A stretch of 64,000 nucleotides of DNA from Pseudocercospora fijiensis CIRAD86 (GCF_000340215.1 NW_006921546.1:442788-506787), one strand, 5' to 3'; positions 44,966-58,290 are shown, counted from the stretch's first letter. A program made the numbers and translations. The notes: a model not told the origin generated them from the letters alone.

Positions 44966-45100
44966 TCTCTAGTTTAAACTAGGAATCTATATAGTTCGAA
45001 AAAACTAAACCGGAACTAGGGAGCTAGTTCGCCGCTAAGAAACTAAGCTATATACGTTTAGTAGTTCGGAAACCGAACTACTGCGGGGTCTAATATAGAT

Positions 45101-45480
45101 AAAGTAAAGGACAGTTAAGAGTCGTAGTACGCGGTTAAGTCGTTAGCACTTAACCGAGTCGACAAACGTAGTAGCTAGTTAGCCTTTCCTAATATAGAGG
45201 ACCCGGATAGATAGATTAAACGAAGCATTCGAATCTCGGGCAGGGTAGCGCTATATATTCGCAAGAATAGACCGGCGCTATTTATACGATAGAAGACGAA
45301 TAAAGAACTATAAGACGAGGTAGAGCGGTTAGTACTAGAGTTAGAGCAATTACGTAAACAGGTTGCGTTTCTATTACGAAAACAATAGGTATATAATAAC
45401 CTTACGCTCGATACGTAAAGGTAGTAACGGAATATAGGGAAATATACTATATAGATATATAGTAAGAGGGGATAGAAAGG
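45101..45480 (+). other. Short coding relic with leucine-rich coiled coil
   Basis: Plus-strand read-through at about 45,240-45,415 gives RPALFIRQKTNKELQDEVER followed by LVLELEQLRKQVAFLLRKQQ. This is a clean heptad-type helix with Leu/Val at a/d positions and few stops. It resembles a dimerisation helix or the end of a transposon-encoded protein; no DNA-binding region is visible, so a bZIP call is not justified. Confidence 0.4.
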
Positions 45481-45795
45481 GTAGGGCGGTAGTTTAGGTA
45501 GCTTCCTAATGCGTCGGTTTGCCGATTAGCAACCTAAGCTAGGCTAAGTCGGATAGCTAGTTAGTTGTCGAGTCGCATCGCTAATTTAAAGGATAGGGCG
45601 GTAGTTTAGGTAGCTTCCTAATGCGTCGGTTTGCCGATTAGTAACCTAAGTTAGGCTAAGTCGGATAGCTAGTCGGTTGTCGAGTAGTATTACTAATTTA
45701 AAGGGCAGAGCGGTAGTCTAGGTCGCTTTCTAATATATAGGCTTGCCGACTCGTACCCTAAGTCGGTTATAGAGTCGCATCGCTAATTTGTACCT
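45480..45795. repeat. Tandem repeat, period about 112 bp, three units
   Basis: Units start at about 45,483, 45,594 and 45,707 (AGGGCGGTAGTTTAGGTAGC) and contain CTAATGCGTCGGTTTGCCGA and GTCGAGTCGCATCGCTAATT. The third unit is more diverged and shorter. Confidence 0.88.
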
Positions 45796-45999
45796 ATAGC
45801 AGTAGTTATTAATATTAGGCGTAGATAAATACAAAGTTAGGGCTTGCTTTGCTTATATTAACATTTTATAGCGTATCTACTATATCGACGTCGACTCTAT
45901 ATACTACTTCCCCCGCTCGTAATACTAGCGCCGACGTACGCTATAGCTATATCCTATTATACTTTACCCTTTTTCCTCTTTTTTTCCTTCTCGAAGCCG

Positions 46000-48900
46000 A
46001 GCGATTATTATATATCCTAAGCTTATACCTATCTGCTTATAACCTATACTACCTATATAATTACAGCCGATACTATTATAAATTGGTACGACTCCGTAAA
46101 ATCTGCCCTCTAAACGCCGGCCGTACGAGATACTCTTCTACCTATTTAAATGTTAGCCTCCGGAGTCTAGTAATTGTCGATAATAATAACGGTATCCGTA
46201 GGGGGGAGGTTTATACTAGTTATAATCTAGCTTATATATACTACTATAAGCTACTTCTTGTCGCTATATCTATTTACCTTGTTCCTCGTAGATACGAACT
46301 CTTTAATAAGGTCGGCCCTAGTAGTATCGGTCTAGCTACTCTAAGTATCGATAAGGATTCTATACGCTATATTGCTAGTACTTAGGATGTTATCGTAATA
46401 CTAGGTACCTTCTCTCTATATAGCTAGCTACTAAAGATACTATAACAATGTTAGTCTTATATACTTAGTAGATAGGGGGCAGATAGATACGTACTAAGTC
46501 TACTACGAAGACATTCTACGGCTTAAAGCTAGCTAGCACAATCTTACTTCTATGCCTATGCTAGCGCTACTTGCTACGCTTTATTCGGATTATATACCGC
46601 AGCAACACTATAACCGGCTCGTTATATAGTGTTAGTATATAGTCCTAGAGGTAGGTATCCGATAAACCGTAGTCGCGTATTCTAGGAAGTATATTTTTAA
46701 TGTCCTATAGTATAAAAGTACTAAGTTCCTTAATTAATTCCTTATCGCCCCCCTATAGTATAAGAAGTAGCGATAGAAACATAGTAAAGACCCGCATTAT
46801 CTTAGATACGTATATAAATTTAATATTTTCCGCTACCTTCTATTCTTCGACCTACTCGCTTAATACTATATCTTCTATAGATTTAAATTGCAAGCCGATA
46901 TTAAAATAGGAATATAGTAGACAATCGATAGCTAGTATATATAGGGTATTAGGTATAGGTTGCTATATTAGCGTCTTCTTAAGGCGAACTATTTTCGTTA
47001 GTAACTAGGGGCGAAACTTGTCGAGCGCCCGAGTATCTTTATCCGTAATACTTAGTTCTATTTAACCTACGGTCGCGTTAGAGTATTCGGATTGTAAGTA
47101 CTTAGAACCCTAATTACTAATATACCTAGCCGAGTCGGAGATATTACTATTATCGCTAAACTAGAAGTTACGTTCTATATCGCGCGTCTCTTTAGTCGAT
47201 AGCGATTAGTCGACGAAAGTAAACTGTACTATAGAAGGCGACTAAATAGGGCAGAGGTAACCCTTTATATCGTAGGCCTTAACGTATCTCTATACCGAGG
47301 CAGTTGCGATAATCGCTAAATTAGATAGTTTACTAAACGGGGTGCTACTTAGGCCGAGAACGAAAGGATAGCCTATAAGACTAGCGACGGCAGTCTACTC
47401 TTTAGCGCTATATATCTTAGTAATATAAAACTTATTAACGATAATAGTCGCAGCTAGTATACAAAGTAGTAGCGGTTTCGAATTAGATTTATCCGACCGT
47501 ATCTAGGACTTCTATTTCTTAGCTCGTTCGTACGTTATAAAATCTAGTACGTTAGATATTATAGTCGAGGTAGTAAGGACAATCTATCTATAGTACTATA
47601 GACAAGGAGGTACTTCTATATCCTCGTATTTAAGTAATAAGCGTACCGGGACGCCTTTTTTTAACTACTACCTATCTATAACCTCTATACCGAATACCTA
47701 TTCTAGTTCTAGCCGAGTCGGGAGCGCTATATAATCGAGATAAAGAACGTTATCGATATATACGACCTAGTTATAGTTCTACGGACTAGCTCTATTGCGT
47801 CTCTTATCTTTCGTTAGCTTACTAGAGTCTTTTATAAGACATACGAATATAGCTCTAGGTAGTATAAAGTTATCGATCTTATATATCTAGTTTTTGGCTA
47901 GCTACTTCGGAACACAGACAACGTAAACGCTAGGGCGGATAACCGGCTTTATACCGCTAGCTAATACCTACGAATCGAACGCAATTTTCTTATTTAGCCG
48001 AAGTCCTAGGTTAACCGACGAATTAGATAGCCGAAAAGGATAGGCGTTAGCAGTTAATAGCCTATTATTACTCTATACTCTCTACTATATCGAGGTTATA
48101 GCGACGTACCCTAACGCATATACCGTCTTACCTATACCTACGTCTATACCGCCGATATAGAAGTTTGCGCTAGCAACGGAAGCTAGAAGCGTCTAGGTAA
48201 TTATATAGAATTAGTAAGACTTTAACGGACGAGTCGATCTCCAATTAGGCAGAATAACGCCTATACGCGGCGAAGTCTAAGAGGGATCGAGTAGTCTAAA
48301 ATCGTATATTAACTTAAAGTTCTTAGCGTCGAGGTAGGAGTATACGTTACTAGACAACTGCTTCTCGACGTCGGTTTCTATATCTAAATCTATCGACTAG
48401 CTAGGTACCGCCGACGAGATCTAATCGACAAAATCTACTAACGTCTAGATCGGTAGAGGGTCGGCTTAGACTTCTACTTACGTACCTAGTAGTCGTATAG
48501 CGAGTTCGGGCTTATTCGGATCTAGTAGCGATACGATCTAACTCGGTAAAGACTCGATCTATTTCTAGCGAATTCGATCTCGCTTTAAGTCGATTATATC
48601 TCTAGCCTTCTTACTATTAGTATTATCGGCTATACTCGATTCAATTTTTCTATCGTCCTTAGTATTATTACTAGCATTTGTCTACGCCGGAGGTTATACT
48701 AGGGATAGTGCTAGTCTATTTAAAGGTAGCTATATCTTAGGTAGAGTAGAAGCAATATAGGCCTTTACTAGTACCGTATACTCTATCGTATCGGGCTATA
48801 CGGAACGGACGGCCGTTTAAACTAAATCGTTAAGGGCGACTAGAAGTAAAGCAGTGTTCCTATTATAACCGTTGTCGTAGAGCACCTTATTAACTACCTT

Positions 48901-50300
48901 ATCGATAGCCTACTAAATCGCTATTATATCCGTAGCGACGTCGGCTATAGCTTTTCGCGTAGCTGCCTACCGGGCTACCTCTTACTCTTCCTATATCCTC
49001 CGGAATCTATCCGCGATAACCTATTTATAGCGCTCGTAATCGGCGCGATCCTTACGAGCGAGTCGGTCGTCCTTAGCTTGCTTAATAGCTACTTTCGTAG
49101 GCGACTACGGACCCTAACCGATATTAATCTCGGTAGGATTACCGGCTATAGAAGTACTATACTAAGTTAGGTCGATAGTTCTAGAAGCCTTTAGTAGGGA
49201 CGGTCGACAATATATAGAAGGTATCCTAGTATAGTCTATTATATTTTTACTAACGAGGAAATCGAGTCTAGTAGAAATGCTAGTATCTAAGCTATTATAT
49301 ATCTCTATAGCTAGGGAGTAGAATATCGGATTAGTCTTGCATTTAGAAAGACCTTTAGGGCCGCGAGCTAGATCGATTACTACGAAGAATTCGTACTTCT
49401 ACTATTCGGGCGATAGTAATAACTCTCGTACGAGCTAGAGCCGTAACAAATCCTTTATGCTAATATTACTAGAAGTCTTCGATTATAGGATAGACTAATT
49501 TAAGCTAAACACCTTATAGTCTACCGTTAAAGGTAACCGCTAGTCGACAATACTAAACTATAACGTAATCTTAGCCCGGTCCGGCTTAATAGGGCGTAGC
49601 GCGTCGGATATTACTAGATTAGTATCCTTACTACCGTACGAATCTCCTAGCGTTATCCTCTTAAATACCCGACTAGCTCTACTAGTCTTACTAGTAGAGG
49701 CAGAACTTGCTCTACGCTTAGATATAGAGGGCGTAGTTTGTCGGGATCTATTAGTCTCGCTCTTAGATACGTCTTCCTTTTTAGCACTATTACCGGCCGG
49801 CGGGGTAAACTTGTCCCTTATAACCTTCTATATAAGGCGGCATACTAAGTAGACTATAGACCTCTAAATTTTATTATTCGGACTATTTGTATTATCCTAC
49901 AGAAGCATTCCCCTAACGTACTACTTCGGAGCCTATTTAGGATCTTTGAAGTACTATTCGGGTATTAACAGCCTACGTCTAGGTTTAGTAGGATAGTTAA
50001 GGTTGCTAGTAATAGCGTATACTATGTCTTTCTCCTCCTTATAATGCCCCTTAACGGGCTAGCGAAGCTACTTCCCGTTTGACTAGTTAAATAAAAAATG
50101 TTTCTCTAGATACGGAAAGAGCCTTTTTATTACTAATATAAGAAGAGGCTTGTCGATGCTATATAGGTTTAGTATAATATATTTAGGGACGTCTTTACCG
50201 CTATTTAAGGCTTTAATAAGTAGCTCGTTATTATTTAGCTAGTCCTCGATATTCGTAGAGACTACTATCTTAGTAAAGGTAGTAGGCGACGAGTTTGTAA
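46000..50300 (-). pseudogene. SNF2-family helicase/ATPase relic
   Basis: The minus strand, read through stops, gives a protein of about 1,400 residues. Motif I reads NFYIGGIDVGIGKTVYALGY (GKT at 48,124-48,132), matching the SNF2 'ggiLADdMGlGKT.qal' loop. Upstream of it, PNWRSTRPLKSYQFY matches the 'L..yQ..G' Q-motif region. Motif II reads YVVYIDNVLYL (47,747-47,758), where the family has DEaH; Glu-to-Asn change removes catalysis. Motif III reads VLGLSSTPFSK (47,335-47,353), where the family has LTGTP. N-terminal to this lie several hundred residues of polar, charged sequence. The C-terminal helicase lobe should lie below about 47,000, but I could not place its motifs. SNF2 proteins remodel chromatin or translocate on DNA. 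Being RIP-mutated, this copy came from a duplicated sequence and is dead. Confidence 0.78.
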
Positions 50301-51540
50301 CTAGTATATAGCATTAGTATATAACAGGTTATACTAATTAGTAATACTTATATAGTAGAGGTTAGAGACTATAGATCGATAACGACGTACACTATCCGAG
50401 AGTAGTAGAGAAACTAATAGAGGTAGTAAAATTCGCTATATATTAGAGTCGGCGGAGGTAAGAATAGGAGCGGAGAGCTACTTATACCCGCCGACCCTAA
50501 CGCGAGCCGTTAGAGTTGCGTTATATAATAAGTGTCTATATATACTAGCTTAACGCTAGTTAAGCACGACGGCTAAGTTACATAGTGCGGCCTATATACA
50601 AGTTAGAATAGGGTATTAGCGAAGGAAATAACATACTATATATACGATAGAGAGGGTAAGGGGGTATATATATATAGAACAGGTATATTAGTGCAAGTTA
50701 ATAGTAAATATTAAAGAAGGTAGTAATTAGGAAAGGTAACGACCTTAAATGCCTACCTCGTAACCGGGTCGGTTAGCGAGTCGGGCCTAACTAGCTAATA
50801 AATCGACGAAGTAAGGCATCTAGCGCTTAAGTATATAATAGTTTAGTTACGCAACTAGTAACCGAAGTAATAAGGCTATAGATAATCGTTATAGTATAAA
50901 CCCCTATACGATAGACGGTTCTAGATATAGGACTAACAAGTCGCAGTAAATATAGTACTACGTAACAAGTAATCGAAAGTTAGTAATATAAATATAAGCC
51001 TATCTATAGTAGAGTTGCGACTACGATCGCCGGCGCGGGACGCGAGTGCTAATAAGCTACGTAATACAGCTAAATTAACCGATCTATATCGTTATAGTAA
51101 CTAACAATTATTATACGATAGCGAGTAGACTAGACCCGCTATAGTCCGAGGGTATAGGCTAGTAAGGCGGTTAGTCTTAGGACCCGAGAGTAGGGCATAT
51201 AGATAGTTCGAGCTAACGATTAAGATAGCGTGTTTTCTATAGATACTCCTAACTCTATCGGCGGCGAAAAGGCATATGTTTAGCTATAACGAGTAGTAAA
51301 CAAAGGCATAAAACGATCGAAATATTCTATAAATCGTATACTAGAGTAGTAGTCTAAGTAGGAGGCCGAATAAACAACCGTATATAAATCCGTAGCAATA
51401 TAATACACTAGGCGTAAGGTTAAGAAGCGAGATAATAAATAACGTAATTTGCCGAACCCGCTACCGAAGTTAGTAATAGAGGATATAGAAGTTGTCTAGT
51501 AGGCTTAGTACCCGATTCGATACCGAATTAGGGCCCGAGT
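50300..51540. other. Intergenic region between divergent gene relics
   Basis: RIP-mutated sequence without recognised coding content, lying between the 5' end of the SNF2 relic and the start of the plus-strand relic. It would be the shared promoter region if both genes belonged to one element. Confidence 0.45.
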
Positions 51541-54500
51541 TAGTATTAGCAAACCCCGCGACTAGAGTAGTTCTAGTTTCTACTACTAACTAACGTCGAC
51601 TTTCTACTACGCTATATATATAACTACCGCCTTCGAGAATGCTACGTACTTAACTACCTCGCGATTAATATTTAATAGGCGGTATTACCTATAGCCTTAG
51701 CCTATCGCCGTCGATATACTACGTATTTTACGCTAGTATCGAGAGGTTAATTTAGGAGTCTAGTTGGATTAGTAGCACGTTCCGATTACTATTATTACTA
51801 GAACGCCGAAGGACGCAAGGTTACCTATACGACTTAGTATTAATAGACGAGAAATACGAAGAAGAGTTCCCTAAGGTAGTAAAGCAGATCTGTACGGTAG
51901 AGGGATAGACTGCGTTTAGGTACCTAGTATATAGGATTTGTTCTAATTATCGCCGATAGACGAGACGAAAAACAGTACGCGTAATAACGCGTAGAGTTAG
52001 CGATACTAGCAATTACGCAGAAATTGCTATATCTACGGATACTAGACTAGCGATACTAGAAGGATCTAGAGCGGTACCGCCGTACCGCGTACTAAATAAT
52101 ATATAGCAGAGTATAGTTATAGTATAAGAGTAGAACGGGAAGGTAAAACCTATATATCGACTATGTAAACTCGATTATCGCTAGCCTATAGTTAAAGGCC
52201 GCGCGTTAGTCGGAGTCGATAATATAGACCTCGAACGATTAGTTAAGATACTATAGGTAGATTATAGTTTCGAAGCTAGAGTCGACGCCTTATATTAGAT
52301 AAGCGACTAATATAGACACGTTCGAATTAACAACAAGCGATAGTAGAGGGCTAGTCTATCCGATATATTAGGCAGAGGCCTATAGCTGCGATTTGCAATC
52401 TATAGGCAAATTAAGGAGGCAGAACGAGCGTAAACGTAAACGTAGAAAAGCAAGATAAATAATTAATTTTACTAAGTCCGATATAGAAGTCCTACTCTAA
52501 TAGTAATAGGCACTAATCTATTTATTAAACGGAAGGTAAGATACCCTAGCTACGATAAATACTACGCTTTAATCTTAGACACATGCTAATATATAGTAAG
52601 CATATTACGTATAGTAGTCTTAAGCGCCGCGATCTCTTCCTTTATCTATTTAATCTCGGCCTATATTTAAGCACCCTAATCGCGCTATAGCGATAGTAGA
52701 CTCGGGGTAGCGCAATAATTAAGGAAAGGCTAAATCGGCTATAACTAGCAGTCGTTAGGCTAGGGTAGATTGCATGTATCTAGCTAATCTATTTCGAATT
52801 ATATCTGTCGAGTATAGGGCCTCTATAGTATTATTAACCTCGAATTAGCTAAATACGCCGATAGAGATAGTTCTAACTAACCCGTAATGCTACGAGGCGG
52901 CTTCGAAGGTATATATTCAACCTAGCGGATTAGCTAACGCCGATTAATTTACCGATAAAGAATATATATCTATATATACCGTAGTAGCGACCGAGCGAGG
53001 AATAAATAGTCTAAATACGCCGATTGCTTTAGTACAATGTCGATAGTGTTACTATATACCGTCGGCCTAGACTGTAATAATTACCGCTAGACTAATAATA
53101 GCGCTAGATTAATAGTTCCCGAATCCGACTCGCGACCGAATCAGGCTAGCGTCGATAAGGTACAAAAATAGCGAATAGTCTATAGGCTACGATTATGCTT
53201 TAGCGTTAGTAGGGTATATCCGATAGGACTAATAAGCGATTATAGACGGCGACTCGGGCAGTCTATACTAGAGTAGAGAATAAAACCGTAATTTAATACT
53301 CCCCTTTTTATAGAGTAAATAAGTACGAAGACGCGTATAGTCTAATATATACTACGTTAGATTCGCAATAATACTACTATTTATTATAGTATACTTAGGA
53401 TAGGTCGCAACTACGAAGAAGATAAATATAGAACTTAATCGTTATCTAACTCGATAGAGTTAGATAGGGATACTAGATTCGAAGAAGAAAATAGGGAGGA
53501 GACTTGTTTATATATAGCGACTAGTATTAGATCGAAATTTATAAAGGTAACGTATACTAGAGCACGACGATAGAGGACTAACGTAACTAGTATAAGGGTA
53601 GGAATAGTAAAGATCTAGTAAGGCTAAAACGGAAGTAGAGAGACAATAGGGCGGATCGGAGCGACGATATAAAGGTATTAAAACGACGTAAGAAACGAGA
53701 TAAAGGCTTAATAACTTCTAGTAAAGAACGTTTAAATCGAAAGAAGGACTTACTCGAAGTAAGGGAGCAAATTATATATAACGAGACGCGTCGTAAACTA
53801 TTCGCTATTACGTTAACTAGGGCTAGAGGATATAAGACGATGTTTCCTACTACTTAAACCCTAGTATAGGTAGACGAAACAATTAAGGAGGTATATAGTA
53901 AAAACTACGATCGATTACTAGCTTTACGTACAATAGTACTATAGCCGGGTAGCTATATACCGTCGAGAGACGTAATCTAAGTAGTCGGTAGAGATCCTAA
54001 TATAATAGTATCGAGACTAATATTAGAATAGTTGCGAGAAGCGGCTATACGAAAGGAGCGAGGCTATATTAATACCTATATCCGATCGACATTAATAAAC
54101 TAAGCACCGATTGCAATAACCGATACTCTAAAAAGGATAGTATACGCTAAGAGGATACTCGATAACTAAATCTTCGAGTACTACGACGAGAAACTAGTAA
54201 GACCCTCTCTAAAATAGTATAGTTACTAGATAATAGCTAACGGTCGATATATACTACGCGCTACCTTAGTAAGCTTATATATAAATGTCTAGCGGATATA
54301 CTACTCTAGTAGGATCGGCGAGGCTAGAAGACATATATTAAATAGTACTACTATAAAGTTACCCCTTTTATAATATTGTCTACCGCTACGGTACTTAGTA
54401 GAGTACTAACTAGATAGTCGATAGAGTCGCATTTAACTAAAGTTAGAGGTAAAGCGATCTAGCTAGCCTTAGATTATAAGTTAATATACTAGCCGTTCCT

Positions 54501-57500
54501 AGATCGGATAACTACGTAGAATGCGACGGATTAAGCTACTCGTAACCTTCGGTTATCGAAAGCGTAGAAGATATACGTACGGTATATAGGTAGAGTATAG
54601 GATACCCCTAAATTATTAATAAATAACTTCGAGAGCGTACGTAACGACCTCGATATACTTATAGCAATCGACGTCGTTTTAGATTCCGACGATAAAGGCG
54701 AATCGATCGAGCGCTATAGTAAGAGTAGTCTACGAGCGCCGTATTTCTCTTATATACTAATATAATCGATAGGTCCTAAAGCGTCTACCGGGCAACAATT
54801 AAGTAAACAACTTAAAGCCGGCGACAATACGATAGATAAGTTAGTAGAGGCGGAGGCCCTACCTAAGAAAAACGATATTAGACTACCTATACTATAGAGT
54901 AGTTTCTAAGTAATAGATTAGAAGCCGACGGAGTCTGCTAATCCGTTTGCTTCGGTACGGGGAAGTAACGGTACAAGTGCTACCGAGATAATAGAATATA
55001 ATAGAACCGAAGATAATAGATATAAAAGATGTAGATATACTACGGTAATAAGAATAGGGAAAGGATTACGCGCTAATTACTATACGAACAGCAGGTATTC
55101 TAACTAGTCTTACGTAATAGACAAGACTTTATTCGCGGCGGTAAGTAATCGCGTTAGGGATATATTAAGGCTAGAAGAGGGGGAGTAGATATAGTAGGCA
55201 GATATAGAGGCGGACGGCGGCAAAGCCGCTAACTTAGCTAAGAGCTCTCGAAAGCGGGTAGGTATAGTACGCGTAAGCGTATAGCGGTTAATAATATTAA
55301 GGTTAGTAAATCCTCGGGTAAAGATTTCTAGTATAACTAATATCTATAATAATTATCTACTAGTCTATATTAGTAGTAACGATATATACGAAGTAAGATA
55401 ACAAGGTCTAGAACTAACGTAGGAGTAAAGGAGAGCCGAGTAACTAGAGTAGTAGCGTTCCTAAAAAGGTCGCTTAAAGCAATCTATATACAATACGTTA
55501 AAGCTATAGTTCGACTGCCCTAGAGTTCTCGCAAGCGCTATTCTCTAGGACCGACGACTTATTAAATCGCTATTCCTAAGCTCTACTATAGCGATTAGGT
55601 TACGAAGGAGTTCGACTATTATATACTTTTTATATCTACTTAAGTAGTAAGTACTCGTAGAGAATCGGTAGTTAGAGAGCGAGCTTTCGAACTAGGATAA
55701 CTCTTAAATTTATACCTAGTACGAAGATAATATCTAGAATAACGAGTTTCGTAAAACGGGAGATATATATATCGAACGTAAAGAGTACTAAATTCGAACG
55801 AATCGTTTAGGGGATTTCGCTTACTAGTAGTAGTAATAGTAATAATAACTAATAGGTAGCTCTATATATTTCCGTCGCGCTTCGATTCCTCTATTACTAA
55901 ATTATTATAATAAGCAAGCGCCGACTCTAGAATAGTAACTTGTCTTTTATATACGTAAGGCCTATAGTCTCCGAAATCGATATTATAGTACGTAGGTAAA
56001 ATAGGACTATAGCGGTACCTATACTATAGAGAGCAAATATAAAGTTAGAGATATAATAGTAGTTACCGTTCCTAGACTAGTTAAATATATTTAAACGCTA
56101 CGACTTAAAAACATAAGGGTTCGATCTAGGTTACGGTCTCGTTCTAAAAGGTAAGATATATACTACCGATCTACGTAGCTCTCTCGTAGTAAATCGATAA
56201 GGGCACTCGCCTTTATATAGTACGTATAGCTCCTAGTTTAACGTTCGTATCCCTTCGTAGACTACGATTTAGCGTCTAAGCGCCTTAGTCTTTTATATTA
56301 ACCTATCCGCGATATCGACCTCTAGATAATCGAAAATAAACTCTAGATATTATATCGAGATCTTATCTATCGACTTAGAGAGTATCGGAAAGAATACTAA
56401 AGATACACGCCTATAGCTACTATAAGAGAAGCCTAATCTTAGTAAGTTTTTAAATTTAACTCGATTCTTTATATCGAATAGGAGAATAGGGCACTCTTTC
56501 CGTTCCGTCTACTTGCTTTATTACTTATTAGTAGCAAGTCCTAATCCTAACTTAATTATTCTTATAACTATATTATCTAGGCGGCAAAAAAATTCGTAGG
56601 CTATATCTCTAGGCGGCTATAAAATTTTTAAAAACCTACGCGATTCGTATACTATCTTCTAGGTCGCTACGGGATTAGCTATTAAAGTCGGTAGCAGTTT
56701 AACCTGCTAAGTCTAGCTATTTAGGCCCTTATCGTCGCTAGGGTAGTCTCTAGTTCCTAAACTAAGCTTAGCTAAACCGGTTAAGACGCTAATCGTAATA
56801 GATAGCGATAGATTTACTTTTATCGAGAAGGTACTAGTAGTAACGTATATAGGAGTAGCCGGCTAAGGCTATAGCTACCTAGTTACGATAGCCTCTAGCG
56901 TAGAATAGAAGAGACGAGACTCTAGTTCTAGATACTTTATCGAACGACTTAATATACCTAGTATAGCTATAATAGAGGCGAATAATAGAAAGACAAATCT
57001 TTGCTTAAGTAGGACCTAACTAAGTTCTATATTATAGTAAGTAATTTAATAGGCGAGGTTACTAATAATTCTCTTAGGAAAGTATTAGAGCTACGACGTA
57101 AGCGCGTAGTCGGAGAAGAAATAGCTAATAGTCGCTATAGTATATCGTAGTCGTACTTACTAGTTTCTTTATCTTAGCTTAGATCGCTAAAGTCGTTATA
57201 GGGCCTAGGTCTTTTCTACCTTTAACGATTATCTAACGGGGATCTTAGGGTCTATAATAGCCTAAAACCTTCGTTACTTACTATCTACGAATTATTTCCT
57301 AGTAATCTACTTCCTAGTTCTTACTACCTTTATTCTATTAGCTAAGGCGTAATCCGTAGTAAAGAACTACGCCGAGGATCTATAGCGGAGGCACTAAGGA
57401 CTTTTAATACCTCCTCGATAACGACAAAGTAGTTTATATATAATATTAGATATACTTAAGCTTTAGGAATAGAAATATTAACTAGCTCGGAAATAGATTT

Positions 57501-58000
57501 AGTACGCCTCTACTTAGATCCGCTAGGTATTCGGCTAGTTAAGTACGTCGTACGATGCCTATACTCTTCTCGACCTAATAGTATTAATTAGTCTCGGTAT
57601 ATCTAAAGGCTTAGCTCCTCGGCTATAGAATATCCGCGCCTACTATAGTATTAGGAACGTCCTTCCTATATAGGTCTAGCGGAATTCGTAGGTTAGTTCG
57701 GTAAGGAGAGGTATAGTATAGCAGCGCTATTTATTAAATATACTAAAGCATAGATATAGAGAGTTTACTATTATCCGAAGCTATTCTACTCTTACTTTCT
57801 TTATTATAAGAGATCGTACTACGTTCGCGAGATTCTCTTAGTTAAAGATTTAGGAAGCTCTAAGTCTAGCGTTCAGAGTTTGGCCCTTAGCGCGTAGCTG
57901 CTAATATTCTTAACACTAGTGCCAATAGTCCTAACCGGGAAAGACGTCTACGGCGAAAGGTGTTTAGGTAGCACAACAGCTGCACACTCGAAACACGACA
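51540..58000 (+). pseudogene. Large unrecognised gene relic (possibly more than one ORF)
   Basis: Plus-strand read-through yields long stretches with typical protein composition. Examples are KDLLEVREQIIYNETRRKLF and TRARGYKTMFPTT (about 53,750-53,860), YINTYIRSTLIN then APIAITDTLKRIVYAKRILD (about 54,065-54,165), DGGKAANLAKSSRKRVGIVR (about 55,210-55,270), YIRKAYSLRN (about 55,960) and FGKERYSIAALFIKYTKAQI (57,690-57,750). It is rich in Tyr/Arg/Leu, partly because of RIP. Several frame changes separate the blocks. The last block stays in frame across the RIP boundary into unmutated sequence (PIVLTGKDVYGER, 57,925-57,960). I could not assign any domain; it could be a second protein of the element carrying the SNF2 gene. 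Confidence 0.45.
57880..57920. other. RIP boundary
   Basis: To the left CA and TG are rare and TA abundant. From about 57,900 (gttcagagtttggccc onward, then caacagctgcacactcg) CA/TG appear at normal frequency and TA drops. The transition takes a few tens of bases, marking the edge of the formerly duplicated DNA. Confidence 0.85.
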
Positions 58001-58290
58001 CACCCGAGCAATCATGCCGCACCAAGTCATGGCTAGCGGCTCGCTCCTCTTTGGCTTTCCTACCAACTTTATACGCTATGCGGATGTCTCTTAGCGACGC
58101 GCTCCAAACGTCCTACGCCCATAGCTAGACCCACCCGCTATCAATAGGACACGCGTAGCCTTCACCTCTGCGCCGCCAGACCGCTAGACCGCCAGCCACA
58201 GACATCCACTCGGCGGCAGCCGAGAGCGTCGCGACACCTGCGGCTTTCTCCCTAACGACCGACGACGACATCGCAGCAAACCCCAACCGA

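Larger units (their letters stand above)
14105..45092 (-). mobile_element. hAT transposon (outermost element), hosting nested insertions
   Basis: Left end 14,105 (TAGACCCCGTAGTAGTTCG) and right end 45,092 are inverted copies. Both are flanked by the identical 8-bp direct repeat ATATAGAT (14,097-14,104 and 45,093-45,100), the target-duplication length typical of hAT elements. The transposase is on the minus strand and is split by gypsy element A. Without A the element is about 10.8 kb, large for a hAT. It carries an unrecognised ORF upstream of the transposase, a 1,019-bp TIR insertion, subterminal 20-bp repeats at the right end and a 355-bp tandem duplication in its left part. Copy 1 at 2021 is a second, truncated copy, which explains why both were RIP targets. 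Confidence 0.92.

Noticed and set aside
45849..46385. 178-codon open frame on the plus strand
   Set aside because: Opposite the SNF2 relic, Tyr/Leu/Ser-rich as expected for the complement of RIP-mutated DNA, and no domain.
45101..58000. Starship-type giant element with a tyrosine-recombinase captain
   Set aside because: I saw no tyrosine recombinase (DUF3435) motifs and no defined ends or target duplicates.
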